Below, in pieces: positions 14,976 through 23,752 of a stretch of 64,000 nucleotides of DNA. The position numbers and the translations under genes are program-made. Every line of letters starts with the position of its first letter. Positions within the stretch are counted from its first letter, which is position 1. The notes beneath the pieces are model-generated. The model was not told the DNA's origin. It did no database searches and was given only the letters and a program-made list of their open reading frames with translations. The DNA comes from Alphaproteobacteria bacterium (GTDB lineage: Bacteria; Pseudomonadota; Alphaproteobacteria; Micropepsales; Micropepsaceae): NCBI GenBank assembly GCA_023259375.1, contig JAHFQC010000023.1, positions 1 to 64,000 of the forward strand, given 5' to 3'.

Positions 14976-15659
14976 ATGAACGGTTTTCTTTCTCCCGCTG
15001 AAATGACGGCGCTGATGCTGTCGCTGCAGGTTTCCGCCGTCGCTGTGGCTGCGGCACTGCCGTTTGCGCTTCTCACTGCCTTACTCATTGCCCGCCATCG
15101 CTTCGCCGGTGCTGGCGTGGTCGACGCCGTCGTGCATCTGCCGCTGGTCTTGCCGCCGGTGGCGGTCGGCTACCTGCTGCTGGTCGTGTTCGGCGGCCGC
15201 GGGCCGGTCGGCGCTTGGCTGTGGGAGGCGTTCGGCATCCGCTTTGTGTTTTCCTGGACCGGTGCGGCCTTGGCCAGCGCTCTGATCACCTTTCCGTTGC
15301 AGGTCCGCGCCATCCGCTTGGCGCTCGAAGCGACGGATGCTGGTCTCGGCGAGGCCGCCCGCACGCTCGGTGCCGGCTGGTGGGACCGGCTCTGCAACAT
15401 CACCGTACCGCTGGCGCTGCCCGGCATCGTTTCGGGTGCAATCACGGCGTTTGCCGCCAGCCTCGGCGAGTTCGGCGCCATCATCACGTTCGTCTCGAAC
15501 ATTCCCGGCGAGACGCAGACTTTGCCGCTGGCGATCTATGCCGCCTTGCAGTCGCCCGGCGGCGAGGTCGTTGCCGCGCGGCTATGCGCCGTGTCGATCA
15601 TGCTCGCACTGGTGTTCGTCACTGCCGGCAATCTGGCCGCCAGGAGATTGTGGCGATGA
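14976..15659 (+). CDS. modB: Molybdate ABC transporter permease
   Basis: 227 residues, the usual ModB length, with five or six membrane helices. The permease EAA loop is visible (EAARTLGAGWWDRLCNITVPLALPGIVSGAITAFAASLGEFGA), which docks on ModC. It imports molybdate through the inner membrane for molybdenum cofactor synthesis. The start MNGFLSPAEMTALMLSLQV at 14,976 fits the family; the upstream frame is an artefact. Its stop overlaps modC as ATGA. No periplasmic binding protein (modA) is found beside it in this window. Confidence 0.93.
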   Translation: MNGFLSPAEMTALMLSLQVSAVAVAAALPFALLTALLIARHRFAGAGVVDAVVHLPLVLPPVAVGYLLLVVFGGRGPVGAWLWEAFGIRFVFSWTGAALASALITFPLQVRAIRLALEATDAGLGEAARTLGAGWWDRLCNITVPLALPGIVSGAITAFAASLGEFGAIITFVSNIPGETQTLPLAIYAALQSPGGEVVAARLCAVSIMLALVFVTAGNLAARRLWR

Positions 15660-16720
15660 GTTTGGAGGTCGCGCTCAAGCATCGCCTGGGAGACTTCGTG
15701 CTCGATGTCGCCTTCGCCACCAAGGGGCGGGTGACGGCACTGTTCGGACCTTCCGGTGCCGGCAAGTCGCGCATCATTGCGTCGGTCGCTGGTCTGATGC
15801 GGCCGCGCCAGGGGCGCATTGTTGTGGGCGGGCGCGTTCTGACCGAAACGCCGCGTCTGTTCGTGCCGCCGGAAGCGCGACGCCTCGCCGTGGTGTTTCA
15901 GGATTCGCGATTGTTTCCGCATATGAGCGTCGACGACAATCTCAAATTCGGCTGGCGCCGGGCGGCGGTGAAGGCGGATGCCGCAAGCATCGCACACATG
16001 ATTGATCTTCTCGGTCTCGAAGGACTGCTTCATCGCTATCCGCGCGATCTTTCGGGCGGCGAGAAAGCCCGTGTTGCGCTCGGCCGGGCGCTGCTGGCGT
16101 CGCCGGAAATGCTGCTGCTCGATGAGCCGCTGGCGTCGCTCGATGCCGCCCGGCGCGACGAGATCCTGCCCTATCTCGAACGGCTGGCGCGCGAGACGGC
16201 ATTGCCGATGCTGTATGTCAGCCATCAGGTCGATGAGGTGGCGCGGCTTGCCGACGAAATCGTGGTGATCGAGAACGGCCGCGTGAGGCTCCAAGGCCCG
16301 GTGTTCGAACTGCTCGCCGATGTCGACGCGCCGGTGGGCGTGCCGCCGCTCGGTGCCGTACTCGACGCGATTATCGAAGAGCATCAGGCCGACGGTCTGA
16401 CGCGGTTGAGCTTTAATGGCGGAGTGCTGTTCGTGCCGTCGCTGTTCCGGCCTGACGGTGCCCAAGTGCGGGTGCGTCTCCGGGCTGAAGACTTGATGCT
16501 GGCGATCGAAGAACCGCGCGCCATCAGTGCCAACAACGTGCTTTCTTGTTCCATCGCCGCGATCATGCCGGCCGGCGATCATGTCGATGTCCAGCTTCGC
16601 TGCGGCGCCACGCGGCTGGTCTCGCGCATCACCGGCGCTTCGGCGGCGCGACTCAAGCTTGCCTCGGGACAGCCAGTCTATGCTGTGGTGAAGGCGGTTA
16701 CGGTTGCGCGGGAGGGGTGA
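15656..16720 (+). CDS. modC: Molybdate ABC transporter ATP-binding protein
   Basis: 354 residues. The nucleotide-binding domain has Walker A GPSGAGKS (31-38), Q-loop VVFQDSRLFPH, signature LSGGE (132-136), Walker B MLLLDEP (152-158) and the switch His in YVSHQVDE. A C-terminal Mop-type oxyanion-binding domain (about 285-354: ISANNVLSCSIAAIMP...VDVQLRCGATRLVSRIT) marks it as ModC rather than another importer. It overlaps modB by 4 bp. Its 3' end overlaps the convergent GtrA gene by about 23 bp. Confidence 0.94.
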   Translation: MSLEVALKHRLGDFVLDVAFATKGRVTALFGPSGAGKSRIIASVAGLMRPRQGRIVVGGRVLTETPRLFVPPEARRLAVVFQDSRLFPHMSVDDNLKFGWRRAAVKADAASIAHMIDLLGLEGLLHRYPRDLSGGEKARVALGRALLASPEMLLLDEPLASLDAARRDEILPYLERLARETALPMLYVSHQVDEVARLADEIVVIENGRVRLQGPVFELLADVDAPVGVPPLGAVLDAIIEEHQADGLTRLSFNGGVLFVPSLFRPDGAQVRVRLRAEDLMLAIEEPRAISANNVLSCSIAAIMPAGDHVDVQLRCGATRLVSRITGASAARLKLASGQPVYAVVKAVTVAREG

Positions 16721-17162
16721 CGCGTTTGGCGCGGAACACCAGCTTTTTCGACAGCGTATAATTGAAGACCAAACCGACCAGAACGCCGACGCAGAGTGCC
16801 GGGTAAGCCCGAAGATCGGCGCGCAGCAATGCCAGCGGCCACGGTGCCCACCACAACAACAGGGCATAGACGCAAACATTGGCGCCGGCGCCGAAACTGT
16901 TGGTCAGGAAGAAGCGGAACCACTCGGCCAGAATGCCGACGTGGCCGCTGCTTTTGTGTTCGTGGAACGTGAAAGTGCGGTTGCCCCACCAGGTGAACGT
17001 CACCGACACGAAGAACCCGAAGAACCAGGCCACGAGGTCATGCAAGCCGAGCGCTTCCTTGGCGAACGCCAGCGCGGCGAGATTGACGAACATGCCCGCG
17101 CCGCCGACCGCACCGAAACGCACAAGCTTGGAGGCGAGGAGTTTGTCGAACAGCTCTTTCAC
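16698..17162 (-). CDS. GtrA-family membrane protein
   Basis: 154 residues with four membrane helices and the GtrA pattern (VRFGAVGGAGMFVNLAALAFAKE, FFVSVTFTWWGNRTFTF, VFNYTLSKKLVFR). The family is thought to move undecaprenyl-linked sugars across the inner membrane for surface glycosylation. It starts at GTG. It follows the GT2 gene on the same strand by 16 bp, so the two form a lipid-linked sugar module together with the polytopic GT upstream. Confidence 0.85.
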   Translation of the reverse strand: MKELFDKLLASKLVRFGAVGGAGMFVNLAALAFAKEALGLHDLVAWFFGFFVSVTFTWWGNRTFTFHEHKSSGHVGILAEWFRFFLTNSFGAGANVCVYALLLWWAPWPLALLRADLRAYPALCVGVLVGLVFNYTLSKKLVFRAKRVTPPAQP

Positions 17163-17178
17163 AACGATGGGTCTTCTC

Positions 17179-18150
17179 TTACGGCCGCCGGAGATCGTGC
17201 GGGCCGGGGAACGCGAGATAGGTGAGCCGCCGCAATTCCCAGCGCCCGCGCGTCACGGTGTCGAGGATGAGACCTGCCACCAGCGACAGGCAGGCGATCA
17301 CCATGGTCGAGGCGACCAGTACGGCGGTCGGCAGGCGCGGCACCAGTCCGGTCTGGAGATAGCCGATCACCAGCGGCAGTCCGATCGCAAACGTGAACAG
17401 CGCAAAGAGGATGAAGATCAGGCCGTAAAACACCAGCGGACGCTCGCGGCGCGTCAGGCCTGCGATGGTCATCAGAATGCGCCAGCCGTCACGATAGGTG
17501 GACAGCTTCGATACCGAGCCCTCGGGCCGTTCCTTGTACACGGTATCGACTTCCGCCATCGGCACCAGCATGCGCACCGCATGGACGGTCAATTCGGTCT
17601 CAATGCCGAAGCCTTCCACCGAGGAGGGGAAGGATTTGACGAAGCGCCGCGACATGATGCGATAGCCGGTCAGCATGTCGCCGAGGTGGACCTTGAACAT
17701 CAGGCTGGTGAGGCCGGTCAAAAGCTTGTTGCCGAGCACGTGCCCGCGCCGGTAGGCGGCGGCGCCGGTCGCGACGCGCTTGCCCGAAACGATGTCGAGG
17801 CCTTCGTTGATCAACTGGTCGATCAGGCTGGGTACAACGGCGGCGTCGTAGGTGTCGTCGCCGTCGACCAGGATGTACACGTCGGCTTCGATGTCGGCGA
17901 ACATCCGGCGGACGACGTTGCCCTTGCCCTGGCGGAGTTCGGCGCGGACAACCGCTCCCGCTTCCCTGGCGCGTGCGGAAGTCTCGTCTTTCGAGTTGTT
18001 GTCGTAGACGTAAATCTCGGCGCCCGGCAGCGCGGCGCGGAAATCGGCCACGACTTTCGCGACGGTAGCTGCCTCGTTGTAGCAGGGGATCAGCACCGCC
18101 AGCCTGGGTTCCAGCTGGGTCACCAGTTTCGGCGCAATAGCGGACACCAT
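17179..18150 (-). CDS. Family 2 glycosyltransferase, dolichyl/undecaprenyl-phosphate sugar synthase type
   Basis: 323 residues from the start at 18,150 (AGGGG a few bases upstream); an ATG at 18,198 has no ribosome site. The GT-A domain (AVLIPCYNEAATVAKVV; YVYDNNSKDET; ILVDGDDTYDAAVVP) carries the DxD-type motif and resembles DPM1/GtrB enzymes that load a sugar onto a polyprenyl phosphate. Two C-terminal membrane helices follow (about 238-262 and 272-297). Its 5' end overlaps the upstream membrane GT gene by about 31 bp, which implies coupling. Confidence 0.88.
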   Translation of the reverse strand: MVSAIAPKLVTQLEPRLAVLIPCYNEAATVAKVVADFRAALPGAEIYVYDNNSKDETSARAREAGAVVRAELRQGKGNVVRRMFADIEADVYILVDGDDTYDAAVVPSLIDQLINEGLDIVSGKRVATGAAAYRRGHVLGNKLLTGLTSLMFKVHLGDMLTGYRIMSRRFVKSFPSSVEGFGIETELTVHAVRMLVPMAEVDTVYKERPEGSVSKLSTYRDGWRILMTIAGLTRRERPLVFYGLIFILFALFTFAIGLPLVIGYLQTGLVPRLPTAVLVASTMVIACLSLVAGLILDTVTRGRWELRRLTYLAFPGPHDLRRP

Positions 18151-19715
18151 TGATAGGCCCCTGTCAGGTTTGTTGTGAAGATCCGGCATTTTTGCCAATC
18201 GACCGCCATGCCGTAATCGACGATCGCGGCACTGGCGCGGCCCATATCATAGGCGTCGGCGATCAGGAAGAGGGGCCCTTTATGGGCCGCGACGCGGCGG
18301 CGCATTTCCCGCGTCAGGAAGGATCCGTCTTCCGGCTGCATCATCCAGCCGTCGATGCGCAGAACCGGGACTTGCGACGGCAAGGACGGCGCAATGAAGC
18401 CCAGCGGCGCGTCGCCGGTCATCACCACCATGGTGTGGGCCGGATCGGGAATCGGCGGCAGATCGACCGCAATGTAGGGATCGCCGAGCGGCGCGCCTTC
18501 GAGGTGTTCGGTGCGCGTGAACAGGAGGGCGAAGAAGAACAGGCAGCCGATCGTCACCAGTTTGGCCTTGCGCCCCAGCGGCAACAGCCCGACGCCCATG
18601 GCGACCAGGATCGGGGCCAGCATTTCGAGCTGCAGGATGTAGCGATGAATGGCGAACAGCTTCAGCCAGAACAGATACGTCACCGCGGCGAAGGCGAGCA
18701 GGATCCGGGTGGCGCGGACGTCGAACAGCGCGTCTTTCGAGCGCTTGCCGACGAGCCAAACCGCGCTCGCAATGAGCACGACGACATAGCCGATGCCGAT
18801 GCGGATGTCGCCGTAGGGAATATCGTCGGCAATGCGGTAATCGATCGAAAAGCGGATCGGGAAGGTCAGGTTGTTCCAGAAGCCGTACTGCAGGAAGCGC
18901 ATGTCGCGATAGGGCGAAGACAGCGCCAGCGGCGACTTGAAATAGTCGTTGAAGTACGGAAACAGCGGATTGCCGGTGACCTCTTGCATCTTCAGCATCC
19001 AGTAGCCGGCACCGGCCAAGAAGCCGGCGATGCCGCCGATGCCGCCCGCGATCAAGCGGGTGAGGAGATGCTTGCGCGAGCCGCCGACTGCAACCAGCGC
19101 CGCGGCGAAGCCCAACGCATAGGGCGCCATCGGCAGTTTGAGGCCGGCGGCAAAGCCGGTCAGCAGGCCTGCCAAGCCGCACCATTTGGCCACTGCGACG
19201 AGCGGGCCTTCTGCCATCTCCTCCCGCCGCAGCACGATGATGGCGAGCGCGGTCAGCGTGAAGACGGAGAGGGCATTGTCGTAATAGTGGGTGCCATAGA
19301 GTGTCAGCATCATGCCGCCGGTCATGCCGAAGAACGACAAGGCGGCGGCGGCTAGTTCGCGTTCGGCGATCTTCAGGCTCGACCGCGCGATCAGGTACAT
19401 CGGGACGATATTGAGCGCCTGGATCAGGCCCAGCACGGCGACCGCGAACCACGAGGTGGTGTAGCGGGCCAAAAGATAGAACGGCACGTCCGACAGCGGA
19501 TTGTAGTAGCTGCCCTGGTGCGCCACGGCGATGTCGACGTCGAGGCGGTTGTTCAGGAGCTGATAGGGAATATACCAGTGGTAGTTGCGGAAATCCCAAG
19601 ACGTGTCTTTGCCCAACCAGACCGTGTAGACGGTCCAGATCAGAAGCGAGACCCCGAGGAACACCTGTTCGGCCCGCGAAAGGCGCTCAGCCTTGTAGAT
19701 ACTGCCTGACTGCAT
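18120..19715 (-). CDS. Polytopic GT-C-type membrane glycosyltransferase (putative)
   Basis: About 531 residues with about ten hydrophobic helices. The first periplasmic loop carries acidic residues (GKDTSWDFRNYHWYIPY; NNRLDVDIAVAHQGSYYNPL), as in polyprenyl-phosphate-sugar-dependent GT-C enzymes. A soluble C-terminal portion follows (about 415-531). With GT2 and GtrA downstream it probably completes a pathway: load sugar on lipid, flip, transfer to an acceptor. The acceptor is unknown. The ATG at 19,715 is taken as the start; a TTG seven codons earlier is also possible. Confidence 0.72.
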   Translation of the reverse strand: MQSGSIYKAERLSRAEQVFLGVSLLIWTVYTVWLGKDTSWDFRNYHWYIPYQLLNNRLDVDIAVAHQGSYYNPLSDVPFYLLARYTTSWFAVAVLGLIQALNIVPMYLIARSSLKIAERELAAAALSFFGMTGGMMLTLYGTHYYDNALSVFTLTALAIIVLRREEMAEGPLVAVAKWCGLAGLLTGFAAGLKLPMAPYALGFAAALVAVGGSRKHLLTRLIAGGIGGIAGFLAGAGYWMLKMQEVTGNPLFPYFNDYFKSPLALSSPYRDMRFLQYGFWNNLTFPIRFSIDYRIADDIPYGDIRIGIGYVVVLIASAVWLVGKRSKDALFDVRATRILLAFAAVTYLFWLKLFAIHRYILQLEMLAPILVAMGVGLLPLGRKAKLVTIGCLFFFALLFTRTEHLEGAPLGDPYIAVDLPPIPDPAHTMVVMTGDAPLGFIAPSLPSQVPVLRIDGWMMQPEDGSFLTREMRRRVAAHKGPLFLIADAYDMGRASAAIVDYGMAVDWQKCRIFTTNLTGAYQWCPLLRRNW

Positions 19716-19782
19716 GAAATAACCGCGCCGAAGCAACCGGGAACCGTTCTAGCGCATTTTTCCGCCGCGGAAGAGTCGGCGA

Positions 19783-20841
19783 TTACGGCTCATGATCGAT
19801 CGCAATGTTGGACAGGAACTGCTCCGTACAGGATTTCCAGCTCCGCTTGAGGGCAAAGGCGCGGGCGTCGTCGCGGCTGATTTTGAGCGCTTCGCGGCAA
19901 GCGGTTGCGAGATCGTCGTTCAGAACGCCGACGGGTGCGTCCCCGATCACGTCGGTCGGCCCCTGAACCGGGTAGGCTGCGACAGGTGTGCCGCAGGCCA
20001 GCGCCTCGAGGATGACAAGACCGAACGTATCCGTCTTGGACGGAAACACGAACACGTCGCTGCCGGCATAGGCCTCCACCAGCGCCTCGCCGGTGCGGGG
20101 GCCGAGGAATTTGGCCTCCGGATAGGTCTTGGCCAAGGTCGTCCGCGCTGGGCCATCGCCGACCAGGACCTTGGTGCCGGGCAGATCGAGCTTCAGGAAG
20201 GCCTCGATGTTCTTCTCGACCGCGATCCGTCCGACATAGAGCCAGATCGGTCCCGGATAGGGCAGATGATGCCCGGGAAGCGGCCGGAACTGGTCGGTAT
20301 CGACGCCGCGGGACCAGATCTTCAGGTTCTTGAAGCCATGCGACACGAGTTCGCTCTGCAGCGCCGGGGTCGCCACCATCATGGCCACGGCCGGGCTGTG
20401 GAACCAGCGCAGGAAGCGGTAGACGGCTTCCTCGCGGATGAAGGGAAAGCGCGCCGTCACGTATTCGGGAAACCGCGTGTGGAACGAGGTCGTGAACGGA
20501 ATGTCGTACTGCAGGCAGATTTTTCGCACGCCGATGCCGAGCGTGCCTTCGGTGGCGATATGGATCGCGTCGGGCGCGAATTCGCGGATTTCCTGTTCCA
20601 GCGTGCCTTGGGCGAACAGCGACAGGCGGATTTCCGAATAGGTGGGCAGCGGTACCGTGGTGCGCCCTTCCGGCGTGACGTAGCGCACCTCATGGCCGAG
20701 CGCGGTCAGCTCGCGGCCCAGCATTTCGAGCGTGCGGACGACGCCGTTGACCTGGGGCGCCCAGGCATCGGTCACGATCATCACTTTCAGGGGCGGATGG
20801 GCAACAGCGTTCCATTCGGTCTGCCCGATGCCTGCCGGCAT
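19783..20841 (-). CDS. Family 4 glycosyltransferase (lipid mannosyl- or glucosyltransferase type)
   Basis: 352 residues, GT-B fold. The N-terminal domain starts KVMIVTDAWAPQVNGVVRTL. The C-terminal domain has VGRIAVEKN and the nucleotide-sugar-binding FVFPSKTDTFGLVILEALACGTPVAAY (EX7E motif). It is close to the PimA-like enzymes that glycosylate membrane lipids. The start at 20,841 has AGGGAG upstream and lies 19 bp after the phosphatase gene, so the two form an operon. This pairing with an LpxH-like phosphatase recurs in alphaproteobacteria (from memory) and suggests envelope lipid synthesis. Confidence 0.85.
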   Translation of the reverse strand: MPAGIGQTEWNAVAHPPLKVMIVTDAWAPQVNGVVRTLEMLGRELTALGHEVRYVTPEGRTTVPLPTYSEIRLSLFAQGTLEQEIREFAPDAIHIATEGTLGIGVRKICLQYDIPFTTSFHTRFPEYVTARFPFIREEAVYRFLRWFHSPAVAMMVATPALQSELVSHGFKNLKIWSRGVDTDQFRPLPGHHLPYPGPIWLYVGRIAVEKNIEAFLKLDLPGTKVLVGDGPARTTLAKTYPEAKFLGPRTGEALVEAYAGSDVFVFPSKTDTFGLVILEALACGTPVAAYPVQGPTDVIGDAPVGVLNDDLATACREALKISRDDARAFALKRSWKSCTEQFLSNIAIDHEP

Positions 20842-20860
20842 CGGACGCCGCTCCCTGCGT

Positions 20861-21742
20861 CTACGCGGGTATAAGCGCAACTTCACTTTCGGTTGCCACG
20901 GTGGGATCAGCCACAGGTGTGGATGTTGCCCAGCGCAGAATCTCCAAATGTCCGCGCGCATCTTCGACAAGGGCTGTGCAGCTTTCAACCCAGTCTCCGT
21001 CGTTGAGGTAACGAATGGCGCCGATCTGGCGGATTTCGGCATGGTGGATATGGCCGCAGCAGACGCCGTCGACACCTTTGGCCGCAGCGGCACGGGCCAC
21101 GATTTCCTCGTAGCGGGAAACGTATTCGACCGCGTTTTTCACCACCCGCTTAAGACCGGCCGACAGCGACCAATAAGGCAGGCCGGCGTATCGCCTGAAA
21201 TCATGCAGGCGGTCGTTCAACGCCAGGGCGAGCGTGTAGGCGCGGTCTCCGATATGCGCGAGCCATTTGGCGTAACCGATCACCGAATCGAAGATGTCGC
21301 CGTGCAGCACCCAGAGCTTCTTGCCGTCGGCGGTCTCGTGAATGGCTTCCGCCTTGATCTCGATGCCGGCCATCGTGCGGCCGACATAGCGCCGGAGGAA
21401 TTCGTCGTGGTTGCCGGGGATGTAGATGACCCGGGTGCCGGTATCGGCTTTGCGCAGGATCTCGTGAACGACGCGGGTCTGGTCCTCGGTCCAGTACCAG
21501 CGGCGCTGGAGCTGCCAGCCGTCAATGATGTCGCCGACCAGGTACAGGGTGTCGCACGAGTTGGCGGCCAGGAAATCGGCCAGAATCTCGGCTTTGCAGC
21601 CGCGGGTGCCGAGATGGACGTCGGACAGGAAAATCGTGCGGTGCCGGCGGCCGGCCGGGGCTGCGGAGGGGCGGGATGCCCGGGATGGGCCTGCCTGCGG
21701 CAGTCTCAGAAAGGCCAATACATGCCAGTCGCGCACACTCAT
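20861..21742 (-). CDS. UDP-2,3-diacylglucosamine diphosphatase-like metallophosphoesterase
   Basis: 293 residues. All metal-binding motifs of the calcineurin-like superfamily are present in order: SDVHLGTRG, GDIIDGW, GNHDEFL, LHGDIFD and GHIHHAE. The family includes LpxH, which splits UDP-diacylglucosamine in lipid A synthesis, but members with this longer helical insert (AKWLAHIGDRAYTLALALNDRLHDFRRY) may act on other lipids. The start at 21,742 (MSVRDWHVLAFL) has AAGGA upstream. First gene of the operon with the GT4. Confidence 0.82.
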   Translation of the reverse strand: MSVRDWHVLAFLRLPQAGPSRASRPSAAPAGRRHRTIFLSDVHLGTRGCKAEILADFLAANSCDTLYLVGDIIDGWQLQRRWYWTEDQTRVVHEILRKADTGTRVIYIPGNHDEFLRRYVGRTMAGIEIKAEAIHETADGKKLWVLHGDIFDSVIGYAKWLAHIGDRAYTLALALNDRLHDFRRYAGLPYWSLSAGLKRVVKNAVEYVSRYEEIVARAAAAKGVDGVCCGHIHHAEIRQIGAIRYLNDGDWVESCTALVEDARGHLEILRWATSTPVADPTVATESEVALIPA

Positions 21743-22026
21743 CGGTTCGATTCCTTGCGAGTCGTTCGCTGTCTCCTGCGTACCCCCCAAACGCAAAAGT
21801 CTTTTTGCAGATGCACAACAGTGTTGTGACTCCAAGGATCCCGATTCCAGTCGGTATAATACCGGTTCGCAGTTATCGCAGTGCACAACGCGGCAGCGGG
21901 CCCTGCCCAACTCTTGGGCAAATGTGAAAACAATGTGACGTTACAATAGGTTCAACATCCAAAACTGCTCCAAATTAGGTCTTAAAAGACCCTTGCAGAC
22001 AGGCAGTCAGAAGTGCATATTGTTGC
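21743..22026. other. Intergenic region upstream of the small RNA
   Basis: About 280 bp between the phosphatase start (leftward) and the sRNA (rightward). It holds the leader and promoter of the phosphatase operon and the sRNA promoter; GGTCTTAAAAGACC at 21,978-21,991 is an 8-bp-class palindrome that may be an operator. No gene is seen. Confidence 0.45.
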
Positions 22027-22107
22027 AGCGCGGTAGTTCCTACCGCGGCCCTTCCTGGGCGTTTCCTCCCTGAACTTGGCCGCTCCTTTGGGAGCGGCCT
22101 TTTTTTT
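22027..22107 (+). ncRNA. suhB / MmgR-type (alpha-r8) small RNA
   Basis: About 80 nt with three hairpins: CGCGGTAG-TTC-CTACCGCG, GCCC-TTCCT-GGGC, and a final terminator GGCCGCTCC / GGAGCGGCC followed by eight T (22,078-22,107). The single-stranded core GGGCGTTTCCTCCCTGAACT matches my memory of the conserved alpha-r8 (suhB) motif, whose CCUCC can pair with ribosome-binding sites. A promoter TTGCAG (21,993)-17-CATATT (22,016) fits a start near 22,027. In Sinorhizobium the homologue is Hfq-linked and responds to nutrient state. Confidence 0.8.
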
Positions 22108-22143
22108 GAGCTAACGATCGTGTTTTGCGGTGCCGAAAGGCGC

Positions 22144-23028
22144 CTACTCGGCCGCCAAGCGGCGGGGGCGTAGCTGCGCGATGTCGAAGCTCAGCACCTG
22201 GCGCAAGGCGCTGGTGAGCCGTCCTTTGATCGCGGCGAAGCTGGCGGTCTTCGCGACCTGTACCTCGTCGAGATAAAGCGCGCGATTCAGTTCGATCTGC
22301 AGCGCGTGAATGCCCGCTTCACGGCGGGCATAGAGATGTGTGGTGAAGCCGCCGGCATAGGGTGCATTGCGGGCTGTGGCGAAGCCCTGGCCGGCAAAGG
22401 CGCGCTCGACGTGCCGCATCAGGGCCGAACTGACCGAGGTACCGTGGCAATCGCCGAATACCATTTCGGCGACGGCCGGTATCGAGGGCATGGAATGGCA
22501 ATCGATCACCACGGCGCACCCGAAACGCGCCAGCGTCTCTTCGACCAGCGTTGCCAAGGCTGCGTGATAAGGCCGGTAAAGGCGCATCAACCGCCACTCC
22601 GCGTCTTCCGGCTGGAGCTTGTCGCGATAGATTTCAACCCCATCGCGGACCACCCGCGGAATAACGCCCAGCCCCGCATGGACCCGCGGTCCGGTCGGAT
22701 CCACTGCGAGGTTCAAGGCGCCCGCAAACATTTCGGTATCGAGTTCGCCGGCCGCGCGGTTGACGTCGACATAGGCACGCGGGAATTGGGCCGCGAGCAG
22801 TGGGCAGCCGAAACCGGCGACACCGGCGAACAGTTGGTCGACATAAGCATCTTCGGAGCGGCGCAGCGCCAAGGCCGATAGTGGGCTGGCGGTGACAAAG
22901 CTTTCGGGATAGATGCGGCCGGAGTGGGGAGAGGCAAATACGAACGGCAGGCGCTGCTCGTCCGGACGGATGAGACAGACAGGGCCGGCTTCCAGCGCGG
23001 CAAGGATAGGGTCGGTGGTCGCGTTCAC
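22144..23028 (-). CDS. N-formylglutamate amidohydrolase
   Basis: 294 residues. The FGase family signatures are present: VFASPHSGRIYPESF, RSEDAYVDQLF, ARAYVDVNRA-type PRAYVDVNRAAGELD, and the zinc-site VVIDCHSMPS. It hydrolyses N-formylglutamate to glutamate and formate, the last step of the five-enzyme histidine route. The hut genes here (36.7-42 kb) encode the alternative formimidoylglutamase, so this orphan copy may serve another formylated substrate. It is divergent from cpdR, an arrangement I recall from other alphaproteobacteria. Confidence 0.88.
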   Translation of the reverse strand: MNATTDPILAALEAGPVCLIRPDEQRLPFVFASPHSGRIYPESFVTASPLSALALRRSEDAYVDQLFAGVAGFGCPLLAAQFPRAYVDVNRAAGELDTEMFAGALNLAVDPTGPRVHAGLGVIPRVVRDGVEIYRDKLQPEDAEWRLMRLYRPYHAALATLVEETLARFGCAVVIDCHSMPSIPAVAEMVFGDCHGTSVSSALMRHVERAFAGQGFATARNAPYAGGFTTHLYARREAGIHALQIELNRALYLDEVQVAKTASFAAIKGRLTSALRQVLSFDIAQLRPRRLAAE

Positions 23029-23180
23029 GCCTCAGTGGACCATTAACCTGGTGGGGCAATCAAGCGCAGGCTTGCTTTTCCGGTTAAGCGCGATCAGGAC
23101 AAATGCTTGCTCAGCGCGACGTTAACCGGCATTTACGGGTTCCGGATTATAGGCTTTAGTTTGCTTGGGCGAGGCAGCGT

Positions 23181-23540
23181 ATGGCGCACATCCTTTTGGT
23201 CGAAGACGATGAATCCCTGCGCAAATTCCTGGCGCTGGCGTTGACGCGTGCCGGTCACGAAGTTGTCGATTTCGGCGATGGCCAATCGGCTTGGGCGTTG
23301 TTGAAGGAAGCCACCTTCGATCTTCTGCTGACCGATATCGTGATGCCGGGCATGGACGGCATCGAATTGGCCAAGCGTGCCGCCGAAAAAGACGTCACGA
23401 TGAAAATCATGTTCATCACCGGCTTTGCCGCCGTGGCGCTGCATCCGGCTTCCAATGCGCCCAAGCAGGCCAAGGTCCTGTCCAAGCCCTTCCACCTGCG
23501 CGAGATCGTGGCGGAAGTCGAACGGATGATGGCGGCCTGA
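23181..23540 (+). CDS. cpdR: CpdR single-domain response regulator
   Basis: 119 residues, receiver domain only. Acidic pocket EDD (8-10), phospho-acceptor Asp52 (LLTDIVMPGMDG), then MFITGFAAVALHP and LSKPFHL with the conserved Lys. The GFAAVAL stretch is typical of CpdR. In Caulobacter and rhizobia unphosphorylated CpdR brings ClpXP to the cell pole to degrade cell-cycle regulators, under CckA-ChpT control. It is monocistronic. Confidence 0.93.
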   Translation: MAHILLVEDDESLRKFLALALTRAGHEVVDFGDGQSAWALLKEATFDLLLTDIVMPGMDGIELAKRAAEKDVTMKIMFITGFAAVALHPASNAPKQAKVLSKPFHLREIVAEVERMMAA

Positions 23541-23752
23541 CGTCGCCAACACCTCCTGCGTGAAATTCTATTGCCGGTCCAACGCGAAGAAGGCTCGCCT
23601 TTGACGCGAACCCGCCGCAATCGCTCCGCAATGCAGCCGCGGAGCGCGCTCAGCCTTTTTCGTGTTCCGGCGAGAGAAACTCGCCTTTTGCGAGACTCCC
23701 GCAGGGACCGTCAGAGAGCCCGCACGGCTCTTCGTGATTGGGGGAGGCAAGC

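Noticed and set aside
18150-19355. 401-codon plus-strand frame
   Set aside because: Antisense to the polytopic glycosyltransferase; rich in Arg, His and Gln, a GC-driven shadow.
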